NCBI RefSeq assembly: GCF_000993825.1
Contig: NZ_CP011114.1
Span: 4,712,001 to 4,776,000, forward strand
Origin: Paenibacillus durus ATCC 35681
GTDB taxonomy: Bacteria > Bacillota > Bacilli > Paenibacillales > Paenibacillaceae
DNA length: 64,000 nt
Direction of reading: 5' to 3'
The position numbers and the translations under genes were made by a program. Shown here piece after piece: positions 45,958 to 61,666 of this stretch. Under the pieces are notes generated by a model. That model was not told the DNA's origin. It saw nothing but the letters and a program-made list of their open reading frames with translations, and made no database searches. Position 1 is the stretch's first letter. Every line of letters starts with the position of its first letter.

Positions 45958-47076
45958 GTGTTTGTTAACAGAATCAGCCTGCGGCATTACCGCAACTACG
46001 GATCGCTGCTGCTTGAGGGCCTGGGGGATGTGAATCTGATCCTTGGACAAAATGCCCAGGGCAAGACGAATCTCGTTGAGGCGCTCTATTGCCTTGCGAT
46101 GACCAAGAGCCACCGGACCTCCAAAGACCGCGAGCTGATCTCCTTCGATGCTCCGGACGGGGCCGCTCATATCGAGGCGGAGGTTCAGCGGAAGTACGGA
46201 AGTTTGAAGCTCGAGCTGTCATTGTCCCCGCAGGGGAAGAAAGCGAAAATTAACGGTCTGGAGCAGCGGCGCCTGAGCGAGTTTGTCGGTTCGCTGAATG
46301 TCGTTATGTTTGCGCCGGAGGATCTGGAGATTGTCAAAGGCACTCCCGGTGTGCGGCGCCGTTTCTTGGACATGGAAATCGGTCAGGTTCAGCCAAGCTA
46401 CCTGTTCCATCTGCAGCAGTACCAGAAGGTGCTCCTCCAAAGAAGCAATCTGCTAAAGCAGCTGTGGGCAAAAAATGGGGCAGGAGGGGATATGCTGGAA
46501 ATATGGGACGCCCAGCTTGCGGAGCATGGTGTTAAAATCGTCAAAAAAAGGAAACAATTCATAAAGAAGCTGCAAATATGGGCTGAAGAAATTCATAAAG
46601 GGATTACAAACGGCGGTGAAGAGCTGAAATTACGCTATGTTCCTTCTTTCGGAGAGCGGGAGGAGGAAGATGAAGCTGTCTTATTAGACAAATTTATGTT
46701 AAAGTTATCACAAACACGTGAACAGGAAATCCGGCGAGGAATGACGCTGACAGGTCCCCATCGGGACGATCTGTCCTTTTTTATCAACGGCAGAGAAGCT
46801 TCCGTCTACGGCTCGCAGGGGCAGCAGCGCACGACCGCCCTTTCGCTTAAGCTGGCCGAAATCGAACTGATCCATGAGGAAATTGGGGAATATCCCGTCC
46901 TGCTGCTTGACGATGTCCTGTCCGAGCTTGATCCGTACCGTCAAACGCAGCTGATCGAAACTTTTCAAAGCAAAGTGCAGACTTTCATAACGGCCACCGG
47001 AATTGAAAGCCTGAATGCCGATAAATTAAAAGGTGCAACCCAGTATCGGGTCCACAGCGGGATCATAGAGTCTTAA
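45958..47076 (+). CDS. recF: DNA replication and repair protein RecF
   Basis: 372 residues from GTG 45958 (MFVNRISLRHYRNYGSLLLE), GGGAGG seven bases upstream. SMC/Rad50-like ATPase: Walker A GQNAQGKTNLVEALY, signature GSQGQQRT and Walker B LLLDDVLSELD. Helps load RecA on gapped DNA. Confidence 0.98.
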   Translation: MFVNRISLRHYRNYGSLLLEGLGDVNLILGQNAQGKTNLVEALYCLAMTKSHRTSKDRELISFDAPDGAAHIEAEVQRKYGSLKLELSLSPQGKKAKINGLEQRRLSEFVGSLNVVMFAPEDLEIVKGTPGVRRRFLDMEIGQVQPSYLFHLQQYQKVLLQRSNLLKQLWAKNGAGGDMLEIWDAQLAEHGVKIVKKRKQFIKKLQIWAEEIHKGITNGGEELKLRYVPSFGEREEEDEAVLLDKFMLKLSQTREQEIRRGMTLTGPHRDDLSFFINGREASVYGSQGQQRTTALSLKLAEIELIHEEIGEYPVLLLDDVLSELDPYRQTQLIETFQSKVQTFITATGIESLNADKLKGATQYRVHSGIIES

Positions 47077-47093
47077 ACGAGCGGAGGAAGACC

Positions 47094-49300
<2,207 letters not shown>

Positions 49301-49334
49301 TTATTCTGCACTGGCCATGCCAGTAGCTATCGTT

Positions 49335-49387
49335 AGCAGCCTCCGGTTGCCGCCCAGCGGGCGAGCGACTTCGGGGGCTGCTTTTTT
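49335..49387 (+). terminator. Terminator of gyrB
   Basis: AGCAGCC-TCCGG and CTTCGG-GGCTGCT arms with an inner G/C hairpin, followed by TTTTTT; 35 bases past the gyrB stop, before the antisense YheC/YheD gene end. Confidence 0.85.
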
Positions 49388-49421
49388 AAGTATGGCGGAC
49401 GATTATGAAGAGATCCGAGGG

Positions 49422-50285
49422 TTAATGGCTGCGCGCAAGCGGCTTGCGGCGTAAGGATGTGCTCGGGCTGCTAAAGCCGGCACGGCCGTAGGCGGCGGCA
49501 TACTGGTGGATTTTTCGGTAAATGGATTTGTCGTCGAACATCTTAAATACTACGAGAGAAGGCAGTGTATTAACCTCAAGAATCCATAGATCGTAGTGAT
49601 CATCCATGGCGACATCCAGCCCAATTTCCTTCATGCCTGGAAAAGCCGTCTCCAACTGATGTCCAGTATCTACACCAAGATTTTTCAGATGGGTGATCAT
49701 TGCTAAGCGCTCGTTCTGCTTCATATGCTCCTTCAGCAGCGCTTCGACAGATAATACTCTGCCTCCGTTATGATAGTTGGTCACAATTTTTTGCGGAGCC
49801 GCCACTCTGCCGATCAGTCCGGTCGTTTCCCAGCGTCCTTCAGGGCTTTTTTGGACAAGTACACGCAGATCGAACGGATGTTTCTTGTAGCACAGCAGGC
49901 TGATACCTCTTTGAATCAAATAGAAACGTCCCTGTGTTCTTTCGGCTATCGCTTGATGTAGTTCCTCGATGGAACGATACGCCTGTGCTTTTGTGTCATA
50001 ACGGAGAATATACAGAATACTGGAATGGGAGTCTTCCCCTTCGTTTTCTCCGGACTTTTCCGTGCCGCTGGGGGTCAAGTTCAAGCTCCGCCGCTCAGCT
50101 CGCATAACCCCGCTTCCATAGGTTCCGCGGTCGGGTTTGATATAGACGGTTTCATACAGGCCCAGCATCTCGCTGAGCGCTTCAGGATCATATTTACGGG
50201 TATCGGGAATATAAGGCGTTAAGGAATGATTAAGCAGAATGACTTCGGTCTTGGCCCATTTGCTGGGAACCCGTTGAATTCTCAT
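49422..50285 (-). CDS. YheC/YheD family ATP-grasp protein (spore-coat associated type)
   Basis: 287 residues. Blocks YETVYIKPDRGTYGSGVMR, YLIQRGISLLCYKKHPFDLRVLVQKS, and DVAMDDHYDLWILEVNTLPS fit the YheC/YheD branch of ATP-grasp proteins, with the metal-binding E-V-N at the end. B. subtilis YheC and YheD are endospore coat-associated. ATG 50285 with AGGAGG. It is transcribed against gyrB and gyrA, between them, an arrangement absent from B. subtilis. Confidence 0.85.
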   Translation of the reverse strand: MRIQRVPSKWAKTEVILLNHSLTPYIPDTRKYDPEALSEMLGLYETVYIKPDRGTYGSGVMRAERRSLNLTPSGTEKSGENEGEDSHSSILYILRYDTKAQAYRSIEELHQAIAERTQGRFYLIQRGISLLCYKKHPFDLRVLVQKSPEGRWETTGLIGRVAAPQKIVTNYHNGGRVLSVEALLKEHMKQNERLAMITHLKNLGVDTGHQLETAFPGMKEIGLDVAMDDHYDLWILEVNTLPSLVVFKMFDDKSIYRKIHQYAAAYGRAGFSSPSTSLRRKPLARSH

Positions 50286-50500
50286 GATATTCCTCCTCTA
50301 CACTGCTGAAATATAAGGACAAGTGTTCTAAACAATGGTATAATCGAAGGATATGGGATAATGTCTTGGGCGGACTTTTGGAGCGGTTAGGCAGTGTTGC
50401 TCCATACAGTCTATGAGCCGTCATTATTTACGGACAGGGCTAATACCCGGGCACCAGGAAAGAAAATCTCTTATATGAATAGTTAAGCTAGTACGTTTAA

Positions 50501-50529
50501 TTGTGCAGTTTTTGTGAAAGGAATATAAT
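50501..50529 (+). promoter_or_regulatory. gyrA: Promoter of gyrA
   Basis: TTGTGC (50501-50506), 17-base spacer, TATAAT (50524-50529), 41 bases before the gyrA ATG. It gives gyrA independent transcription from gyrB. Confidence 0.8.
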
Positions 50530-50570
50530 ATAGGGTAGCGGTTTTTTAACTGAAGGAGGTCCAGCAACTC

Positions 50571-53129
50571 ATGGCTGAACAAAATAACCCGCAAATCAGG
50601 GACCGGGACATCGGTGTGGAAATGCGCGATTCTTTCATGGATTACGCAATGAGCATCATTGTAAGCCGGGCTTTGCCGGACGTAAGGGACGGACTTAAGC
50701 CGGTGCACCGGCGCATTTTGTTTGCGATGTCGGAGCTTGGAATGTCACCGGATAAGCCGTATAAGAAATCGGCGAGAATCGTCGGTGAGGTGATCGGTAA
50801 ATACCATCCGCACGGCGACTCGGCCGTTTATGAGACGATGGTCCGGATGGCCCAAGACTTCTCCATGCGCTACATGCTGGTCGACGGGCATGGCAATTTC
50901 GGCTCGATTGACGGCGATATGGCCGCGGCGATGCGGTATACCGAAGCCAGACTTTCCAAGATTGCGATGGAAATGCTGCGCGATCTGAACAAAGATACGG
51001 TCGATTTTATACCTAACTATGACGGCGAAGAGCATGAACCGGCCGTTCTGCCTTCACGTTTTCCCAATCTGCTGGTTAATGGGGTATCCGGCATCGCGGT
51101 AGGGATGGCTACCAATATACCGCCGCATAATTTGGGCGAGGTCATCGACGGTGTACAGGCTATGATCCGTAATCCCGAAATTACGCCGATGGAGCTCATG
51201 GAATATATCAAGGGGCCGGATTTTCCTACGGCCGGTTATATTTTGGGCCGCGAAGGCATCCGCCAGGCGTATCGTACGGGCCGTGGCTCGGTCACGATGC
51301 GCGCAAAGGCTTTGATTGAGGAAGAGAATAACGGCAAGGCGCGCATCGTTGTTAACGAGCTGCCTTATCAGGTTAATAAAGCGCGGTTGGTGGAGAAAAT
51401 TGCCGAGCTGGTGCGTGAGAAACGAATTGAGGGCATCACCGATCTGCGGGATGAGTCGGACCGCAACGGAATGCGCATCGTTATCGAGGTCAGACGGGAT
51501 GTTAATGCGAATGTAGTGCTTAATAATCTGTACAAGCACACTTCAATGCAGTCTTCATTCGGCATTAATATGCTGGCCATTGTCGGCAATGAGCCGAAGG
51601 TGCTGAATCTGCGCGACGTGCTATACCACTATTTGCAGCATCAGATCGAGGTTATCCGCCGCCGGACGGAATTTGAACTGAAGAAGGCGGAAGCACGGGC
51701 GCATATTCTGGAAGGATTGCGCATTGCGCTGGATAACCTGGATGAAGTCATCGCGTTAATCCGCGCTTCGCGTACGGTTGATATTGCGCGTGAAGGCTTG
51801 ATAGAGACGTTTAGTCTCAGCACCGAGCAGGCTCAAGCGATTCTGGACATGCGGATGCAGCGTCTGACCGGTCTGGAACGCGACAAGATCGAGAACGAGT
51901 ATAACGAGCTGCTCGCCAAAATAGCCGAGTACAAGGCCATCCTGGCTGACGAATCGCTCGTGCTTGAAATTATCAGCAATGAATTGCAGGAGCTGCGGGA
52001 CCGGTACGCCGACGAGCGGCGGACGGAGATTACCATCGGAGAAGAGAGCATTCTGGATGAGGATCTTATCCCGCGCGAAGAGGTTGTCATTACAGTATCG
52101 CATACCGGCTATATTAAGCGGCTTCCGGTAAGCACTTACCGCAGTCAAAAACGCGGCGGCCGCGGCGTAGTGGGCATGGACACGAAGGATGAGGATTTTG
52201 TCGAGCATCTCTTCGTCAGCAACTCGCATAACTATCTCATGTTCTTTACCGATAAAGGTAAGGTGTACCGCATCAAGGCCTACGAGATTCCGGAGCTTGG
52301 ACGGACGGCGCGCGGGACGCCGATTATTAATCTGCTCCAGATTGAGCAGGGCGAGAAGATCAGCGCCGTTATCCAAATCGAGGAAACGGACAGCGATAAA
52401 TATCTATTCTTTGCCACCCGTGAAGGCATTGTGAAGAAGACGCCGCTTGAGGATTACAACAATATTCGTAAAGGCGGACTCATCGCAATCAATCTGCGGG
52501 AAGAAGATGAGCTGATCGATGTGAAGCTTACCGACGGCAAGCAGAAGCTTATTCTGGGCACGGCAGACGGAATGTCTATCACCTTCTCCGAAGAGGATGT
52601 CCGTTCCATGGGTCGGAGCGCAACAGGAGTCAAGGGTATTACCCTGGATGAAGAGGATCATGTTATCGGCTTGGATTGCATTGACCAAGATCTGGATGTG
52701 CTGATCGTCACAACCAAGGGTTATGGCAAACGTACGCCTGCCAGCGATTACCGTCTGCAGACCCGCGGAGGCAAGGGGATCAAGACCATCAATCTTACGG
52801 AGAAGAACGGCCCTGTGGTCAGCCTCAAGGTCGTTAAGCAGGAAGAGGACCTGATGATCATTACGACGGGCGGAACCTTGATCCGTATGAGCATGGACGG
52901 CATTTCGACCATGGGCCGTTATGCGCAGGGCGTGAAGCTGATCAATATCCGCGATGAGGATGCCGTATCCACCGTCTGCCGCACCGACAAGAGCGAAGAC
53001 GGGGATGAGAATACGCAGTCCGATGAGACTGCGGAAATCAATCAGGAGCCGAATGAAGCCCCGGAAGTCAATGAGACTGCTAACTCTGCCGAGTCCGATA
53101 CGGAGGATGACGGAGAGGCTTTGGAATAG
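50571..53129 (+). CDS. gyrA: DNA gyrase subunit A
   Basis: 852 residues. Catalytic Tyr123 in MRYTEARLS, quinolone-determining stretch [10 protein letters not shown] with Ser84 and Glu88 (the susceptible residues), GyrA box QKRGGRG near 527, and a C-terminal beta-pinwheel. The last 40 or so residues are an acidic, Asn/Glu-rich tail. ATG 50571 behind GAAGGAGG. Own promoter and terminator. Confidence 0.98.
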   Translation: MAEQNNPQIRDRDIGVEMRDSFMDYAMSIIVSRALPDVRDGLKPVHRRILFAMSELGMSPDKPYKKSARIVGEVIGKYHPHGDSAVYETMVRMAQDFSMRYMLVDGHGNFGSIDGDMAAAMRYTEARLSKIAMEMLRDLNKDTVDFIPNYDGEEHEPAVLPSRFPNLLVNGVSGIAVGMATNIPPHNLGEVIDGVQAMIRNPEITPMELMEYIKGPDFPTAGYILGREGIRQAYRTGRGSVTMRAKALIEEENNGKARIVVNELPYQVNKARLVEKIAELVREKRIEGITDLRDESDRNGMRIVIEVRRDVNANVVLNNLYKHTSMQSSFGINMLAIVGNEPKVLNLRDVLYHYLQHQIEVIRRRTEFELKKAEARAHILEGLRIALDNLDEVIALIRASRTVDIAREGLIETFSLSTEQAQAILDMRMQRLTGLERDKIENEYNELLAKIAEYKAILADESLVLEIISNELQELRDRYADERRTEITIGEESILDEDLIPREEVVITVSHTGYIKRLPVSTYRSQKRGGRGVVGMDTKDEDFVEHLFVSNSHNYLMFFTDKGKVYRIKAYEIPELGRTARGTPIINLLQIEQGEKISAVIQIEETDSDKYLFFATREGIVKKTPLEDYNNIRKGGLIAINLREEDELIDVKLTDGKQKLILGTADGMSITFSEEDVRSMGRSATGVKGITLDEEDHVIGLDCIDQDLDVLIVTTKGYGKRTPASDYRLQTRGGKGIKTINLTEKNGPVVSLKVVKQEEDLMIITTGGTLIRMSMDGISTMGRYAQGVKLINIRDEDAVSTVCRTDKSEDGDENTQSDETAEINQEPNEAPEVNETANSAESDTEDDGEALE

Positions 53130-53141
53130 TGTAAAGTAACG

Positions 53142-53187
53142 AGAGAGTGCCGCTAGACTAATTTCTGGTGGGCGCTCTCTTTTTTTT
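53142..53187 (+). terminator. Terminator of gyrA
   Basis: AGAGAGTGCC and GGCGCTCTCT (one G-T) around a 19-base loop, followed by TTTTTTT. Confidence 0.9.
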
Positions 53188-53305
53188 GTTCAAAAAAATA
53201 TAAGTCTTATTCCTTTCATACTAGTCGCTTCTCCATTTCCATAATATAATTAGGTAATAAGTACCTATTTGTCATGAATGGGGTAGAGTAAAAGGAGTGG
53301 AGCGT

Positions 53306-54403
53306 ATGCCGAGCATATCGGTGGCGGAAATAAGGCCGGGTTCAAAAGTGAGTAAGGACGTCATTACGCCTTTGGGAGGCTTGTTATTTGCCAAAGGGAA
53401 AATACTGCTGCCGCGCGATATGGAGGTTCTGGAGGCTTTTCTGATTCAGCAGGTCGATATTGAATGCTCCGAGGAGGACGTCCAAGCCTTGGAACCGTCC
53501 AAAGCTCCTTCTAAGGGTGCGGTTAAAGCCGGAGCGGTCATTACAGCTTCTGCGCTGGCCAAGAGCGGCTCTCAGCTGCATGAGGAATACGATCACATGC
53601 TGACGCTCATCAAAAAATGTTACAGCTCAGCCGACGCAGCGGTTCTGCCGATCTATGAACTTCGCAGCAGGCTGGAGGCCATGATCGCCCATATCAAGGA
53701 TTATCATGTTCTCAATTTTTCCCCGCGTACGCTTAACGAACAGGATTACATTTATCATAACGCCGTACTTTCTGCGCTCACATCTTATAAGATTGCCCAG
53801 TGGTGCGACTGTCCCCAGAAAGAGTGGCTGCAAGTGAGTTTTGCCGGTTTGCTGCATGATATCGGAAATGCAAAGATTGACAGTTCAATTATGCAGAAGC
53901 CTGAGCCGCTTACGATTACTGAAAGAAATGAAGTGCAAAAGCATACAACATATGGATATCAGATTTTGCGAAAAGTAACGGCTATTAACGAAGGGGTCCG
54001 GCTTGCAGCTTTGCAGCATCATGAAAAAATTGACGGTTCGGGCTATCCGCTTCGGCTGCGGGGGAGTCAAATTCATTTATATGCGAAAATTGTCGCTGTG
54101 GCGGATATTTTCCATGCAATGACGCTGGAGCGGACATACAAGAAGGCGCAGTCGCCATATCTCGTTCTGGAGGAAATTCAAAAAGAAGGGTTCGGCCAAC
54201 TGGAACCATCCATTGTACAAACCTTCATACACAAGACGACGGAGCTGCACAATGGAACGAAGATACGTCTAAACGATGGCCGGCCTGGTGAAATCATCTT
54301 CTCTGATCGAAGCAACCCTACACGCCCATTGGTAAGCGTAGAGGGTAAAATCATCAATTTGGCACACTCACGTCATCTCTATATCCAGGAGATCTTGGAG
54401 TAA
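53306..54403 (+). CDS. HD-GYP domain protein (putative cyclic-di-GMP phosphodiesterase)
   Basis: 365 residues from ATG 53306 with AAAGGAG eight bases upstream (the GTG at 53297 is inside that site). N-terminal DUF3391-like stretch (about 1-60), then HD-GYP: LLHDIGN (HD at about 184-185), later histidines and HHEKIDGSGYP (about 238-248) and VVAVADIFHAMT. The residue after the HDIG core is Asn rather than the usual Lys; the metal ligands and GYP motif are kept. Between gyrA and the rrn operon. It probably degrades c-di-GMP. Confidence 0.9.
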   Translation: MPSISVAEIRPGSKVSKDVITPLGGLLFAKGKILLPRDMEVLEAFLIQQVDIECSEEDVQALEPSKAPSKGAVKAGAVITASALAKSGSQLHEEYDHMLTLIKKCYSSADAAVLPIYELRSRLEAMIAHIKDYHVLNFSPRTLNEQDYIYHNAVLSALTSYKIAQWCDCPQKEWLQVSFAGLLHDIGNAKIDSSIMQKPEPLTITERNEVQKHTTYGYQILRKVTAINEGVRLAALQHHEKIDGSGYPLRLRGSQIHLYAKIVAVADIFHAMTLERTYKKAQSPYLVLEEIQKEGFGQLEPSIVQTFIHKTTELHNGTKIRLNDGRPGEIIFSDRSNPTRPLVSVEGKIINLAHSRHLYIQEILE

Positions 54404-54435
54404 GGCGGAAATTTAACGAGTTAATAAAAAAAGTG

Positions 54436-54464
54436 TTGCATAAAATAATCAAACATGATATATT
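54436..54464 (+). promoter_or_regulatory. rRNA operon promoter P1
   Basis: TTGCAT (54436-54441), 17-base spacer, TATATT (54459-54464), in an A/T-rich region immediately downstream of the HD-GYP gene. Confidence 0.8.
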
Positions 54465-54519
54465 CTAATTCCGGCCAAGAAATACGAGTTCTGGTTCGAA
54501 AGAAATTTCAAAAAAGAGC

Positions 54520-54548
54520 TTGCATTAAACGGTCGGATATGATATATT
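54520..54548 (+). promoter_or_regulatory. rRNA operon promoter P2
   Basis: TTGCAT (54520-54525), 17-base spacer, TATATT (54543-54548), the same hexamers as P1 84 bases downstream. Tandem promoters are typical of Bacillales rrn. The 160 bases to the 16S gene contain the antitermination and RNase III leader. Confidence 0.85.
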
Positions 54549-54708
54549 ATAAAAGTTGCTGCTGAGGCAAAGTTGAACGGCGGCAAACAAGTTTGATCTT
54601 TGAAAACTGAACAACGAGTGAGTGGGAATTCGCTTTTGGCGAGTTCCAAAATTGAGAATGCAAATTCTCGTCAGATGTTTCAAAATGAGCGAATCGCTCT
54701 TTCAATAC

Positions 54709-56267
<1,559 letters not shown>

Positions 56268-56480
56268 TGGAGAATCGTTTCCCGCAGCGGAAACATTCAA
56301 ATACGGAAGCTTGACTTCCGGCAACGCTCACTCGTTGCTCAGTTTTGAGAGTTCAATCTCTCAAAAGCAAGAACCTTGATCCTTGAAAACTGGATACCGA
56401 AACGAAAATTGCGTTTTAGAACATCTTTTAGCTGAAACTTGTGTCAAGCGATTGATCAAGTGAAGTAAGAGTGCTTAGTT

Positions 56481-59405
<2,925 letters not shown>

Positions 59406-59531
59406 AAATTCACCCCAAAAAGTGAAGCGGAGGCTTCGAAGAGTATGCCGAATACTTTTCGGGGACCCCGGGCACAGGGGGAAACGCAATGTTTCGTTTC
59501 GATCCAGTTTTCAGGCGATTGAGGCCTGCCG

Positions 59532-59648
59532 TTTGGTGGCGATGGCGGAGGGGTTCCACGCGTACCCATCCCGAACACGACCGTTAAGCCCTCCAGCGCC
59601 GATGGTACTTGGACCGAAGGGTCCTGGGAGAGTAGGACGCTGCCAAGC
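59532..59648 (+). rRNA. rrf: 5S ribosomal RNA
   Basis: 117 nt from TTTGGTGGCGATGGCGGAGG to CGCTGCCAAGC with CCCATCCCGAACACGA in the middle; terminal ends pair. Confidence 0.96.
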
Positions 59649-59653
59649 ACATG

Positions 59654-59685
59654 AACCACTGCTGATACTTCAGCAGTGGTTTTTG
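59654..59685 (+). terminator. Terminator of the rrn operon
   Basis: AACCACTGCTG and CAGCAGTGGTT, perfect 11-base arms, six-base loop, then TTT; just after the 5S gene. Confidence 0.92.
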
Positions 59686-59740
59686 TATTTCTTTTTAAGT
59701 TCTGGATTACAATACTGTTCCGGTAACAGGAGGGATGATT

Positions 59741-59821
59741 ATGACCAATGAAGAGAATGCAAAGACTGAATTGATCAGGTGTATATGCGAAATCCGGACC
59801 TTAATCTCATTGATGCAATAG
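59741..59821 (+). CDS. Possible small ORF after the rrn operon
   Basis: 26 codons, MTNEENAKTELIRCICEIRT LISLMQ, with AGGAGGG seven bases upstream of ATG 59741. I do not recognise it. A second phase inside it reads MRNPDLNLIDAIVKGL, so it may be the frameshifted remnant of a longer helical protein. The rest of 59686-60010 (326 bases) shows nothing else except an A/T-rich stretch that may hold the promoter of the lipoprotein gene. Confidence 0.3.
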   Translation: MTNEENAKTELIRCICEIRTLISLMQ

Positions 59822-60010
59822 TGAAGGGATTATGAAGATCGGCATCATTGAATGACATTTTTGTTACCGACATGTCAATAGATATAAGTATAATAGAAAA
59901 GTGCAAATTTAAGCATAACCTTAATACGAATGAACTACTCATAACATTCATATGTTGAATTGTTTCCTGTGTCTTTAGTTGCAGGGTTGAGGGTAAGGAG
60001 GATTTAAGGT

Positions 60011-60424
60011 ATGAAGCGAGCCCGAACGTTGTGGACGCTCCTTATTTTATGTATGGTAACTGTATTGCTGGCCGGATGCGCCGCGAAGGAACCTACATGG
60101 GAATCGTTCGAGGGTGCCCTTAACGAGAAGAGCTTTCCCGTACCCAAGGAGGCCAACTCGCCAGATCGAACGACAACGAATACTGCTATGGACTACGTGC
60201 GTTATTCCCTTCCTGGGTTAAAGGAGAATGATAATATTCCGGAGCCTTATTCTGAAGCGATACAAGCCTGGGGCTGGGATGAATTGCCTGTAAAAAACAC
60301 GGCTAGCTCGCACGTATTCCAGAAGGATCAGCTTATTGTTCATTTAACTATTCATGACGGCTATTTCATTATTATGGTCCCAAAGGATAAAAAGGCCGGC
60401 GTCAAAAGCCTCAACAGCCAGTAG
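60011..60424 (+). CDS. Hypothetical lipoprotein
   Basis: 137 residues with a clear lipoprotein signal, lipobox LLAGC (Cys about 23), then CAAKEPTWESFEGALNEKSFPVPKEA. The mature part is about 115 residues, soluble, without a family I know. ATG 60011 with AAGGAGG nine bases upstream, own terminator directly after the stop. Confidence 0.8.
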   Translation: MKRARTLWTLLILCMVTVLLAGCAAKEPTWESFEGALNEKSFPVPKEANSPDRTTTNTAMDYVRYSLPGLKENDNIPEPYSEAIQAWGWDELPVKNTASSHVFQKDQLIVHLTIHDGYFIIMVPKDKKAGVKSLNSQ

Positions 60425-60464
60425 AAATAAAATCACCACCTTGATAGATGGTGATTTTATTTTT
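60425..60464 (+). terminator. Bidirectional-looking terminator of the lipoprotein gene
   Basis: AAATAAAATCACCA and TGGTGATTTTATTT form a 14-base perfect stem with a 10-base loop, and A/T tracts occur on both sides, so it may also serve the converging gene at 60531. Confidence 0.9.
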
Positions 60465-60530
60465 AGGGACACAGGCCACGTACATTACGTAAATAGGATT
60501 CAAGAAGAATAGAAGGGATATGTACAGTTG

Positions 60531-61052
60531 TTACTGCGAATAACAGGAGACGTCCGCCCGATTAAACTTAAGCATGTCATCCTGTCTCTTCCAGCCTGTC
60601 CGCAGCAGAGCGTAAAATCTCGGAAACAGCAGCCATACATGCAGAAAGGCTAAGGAGAGCGTAAAGGCGTACGGCGATAATACGGCAAATAATGCTGTAA
60701 AGGAAAGACCGATCCAGAGACTATGAAGCTGTACCCTGCGGAAAAGACTGCAGCTGATATATTGATCCGGCATATAGCCGAGCCACGGAAGCCTGAAGGA
60801 GTTGCGCCAACGTTTGGCAACCGGGTAACCCGAAATCAAGAGGACGGATCGGGAGACGACATATTGAACCCAAAAGATAACCGGAATGGCAATTAGAAAA
60901 AATAACAAACTGGCAGGGGAAACGAAAACGGTTTCCAATAGAATAAACAGAATAGGAATCGCTGCATAAATCCGTAAAGCATTGACGGGTATGCTTATTT
61001 TTTTAAGAAGCTTATATTGGTAAAAAGTCGCTCCTTTATTAGTCGGTTCCAT
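60531..61052 (-). CDS. Hypothetical membrane protein
   Basis: 173 residues with about four hydrophobic segments in two hairpins (about 26-48, 49-72, 110-128, 133-150) and basic loops. No family recognised. Minus strand, converging on the lipoprotein gene. ATG 61052 after GGAGGG, and the next gene (csfB) diverges from it. Confidence 0.7.
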   Translation of the reverse strand: MEPTNKGATFYQYKLLKKISIPVNALRIYAAIPILFILLETVFVSPASLLFFLIAIPVIFWVQYVVSRSVLLISGYPVAKRWRNSFRLPWLGYMPDQYISCSLFRRVQLHSLWIGLSFTALFAVLSPYAFTLSLAFLHVWLLFPRFYALLRTGWKRQDDMLKFNRADVSCYSQ

Positions 61053-61184
61053 ACTTTCCCTCCAGCTTTGGGCTTATCTCATATCTTATATCCATACTAT
61101 CGGCATTCTTGATGAATTCTTTAAATCATATAAGTCTAGGTCGCCTGTGGGCTGTACAAGCCGCGATGGAAAAGGGATTCAAGG

Positions 61185-61215
61185 GTATGAAAAAACTATG
61201 AAAGGGTTTAAAATG
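61185..61215 (+). promoter_or_regulatory. Candidate SigF-type promoter of csfB
   Basis: GTATG (61185-61189), about 15 bases, then GGTTTAAAAT (61205-61214). The match to the SigF -10 is partial. B. subtilis csfB is expressed in the forespore from SigF, which is the reason to note it. Confidence 0.3.
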
Positions 61216-61263
61216 ATAGGAAGTGAAGCATACTGTTCTTAAAAGGGCCAAGGTGGGATTAGT

Positions 61264-61455
61264 ATGGAACAAGATCACACGAAAACTGAAGTCTGCATTA
61301 TATGCGGGCAGGAAAAAGAAGAGGGAATCCGCATCGTTTCGCAGTTTATTTGCGAGGATTGCGAGGCGGAAATGGTAAGGACTGAGGCGGAGGATGCCAA
61401 ATACCGCTTTTTTATCGGACGAATGAAAAAAATCGGTCTGCAAAAGAACGCTTGA
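61264..61455 (+). CDS. csfB: Anti-sigma-G factor Gin (CsfB)
   Basis: 63 residues with two zinc-knuckle pairs, CIICGQEK and CEDCEAE, and the Gin end FFIGRMKKIGL. In B. subtilis Gin holds SigG inactive until engulfment is complete. ATG 61264 after AAGGTGGG. Gene order csfB-yaaO-tmk matches B. subtilis (without xpaC and yaaN). Confidence 0.93.
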   Translation: MEQDHTKTEVCIICGQEKEEGIRIVSQFICEDCEAEMVRTEAEDAKYRFFIGRMKKIGLQKNA

Positions 61456-61666
61456 TCGACGCCCGGTTGCCGTACAATTGTTTTGCCGTGATGGTATTAG
61501 AAGGTTGTCTTCGCTTATACAGGTTTTTAACGCAGCGGCTTTTCCTTGCATAGAAGTAAGGGGGAGCCGTTTTGCTGCGCGTACAGGCGGTAAATTCAAG
61601 GCATAGGCGGGGAAGCGGTTATGGGTTAAAATAGAGTTAAGCCGGTGTGGAAGGAATTGCGATCAA

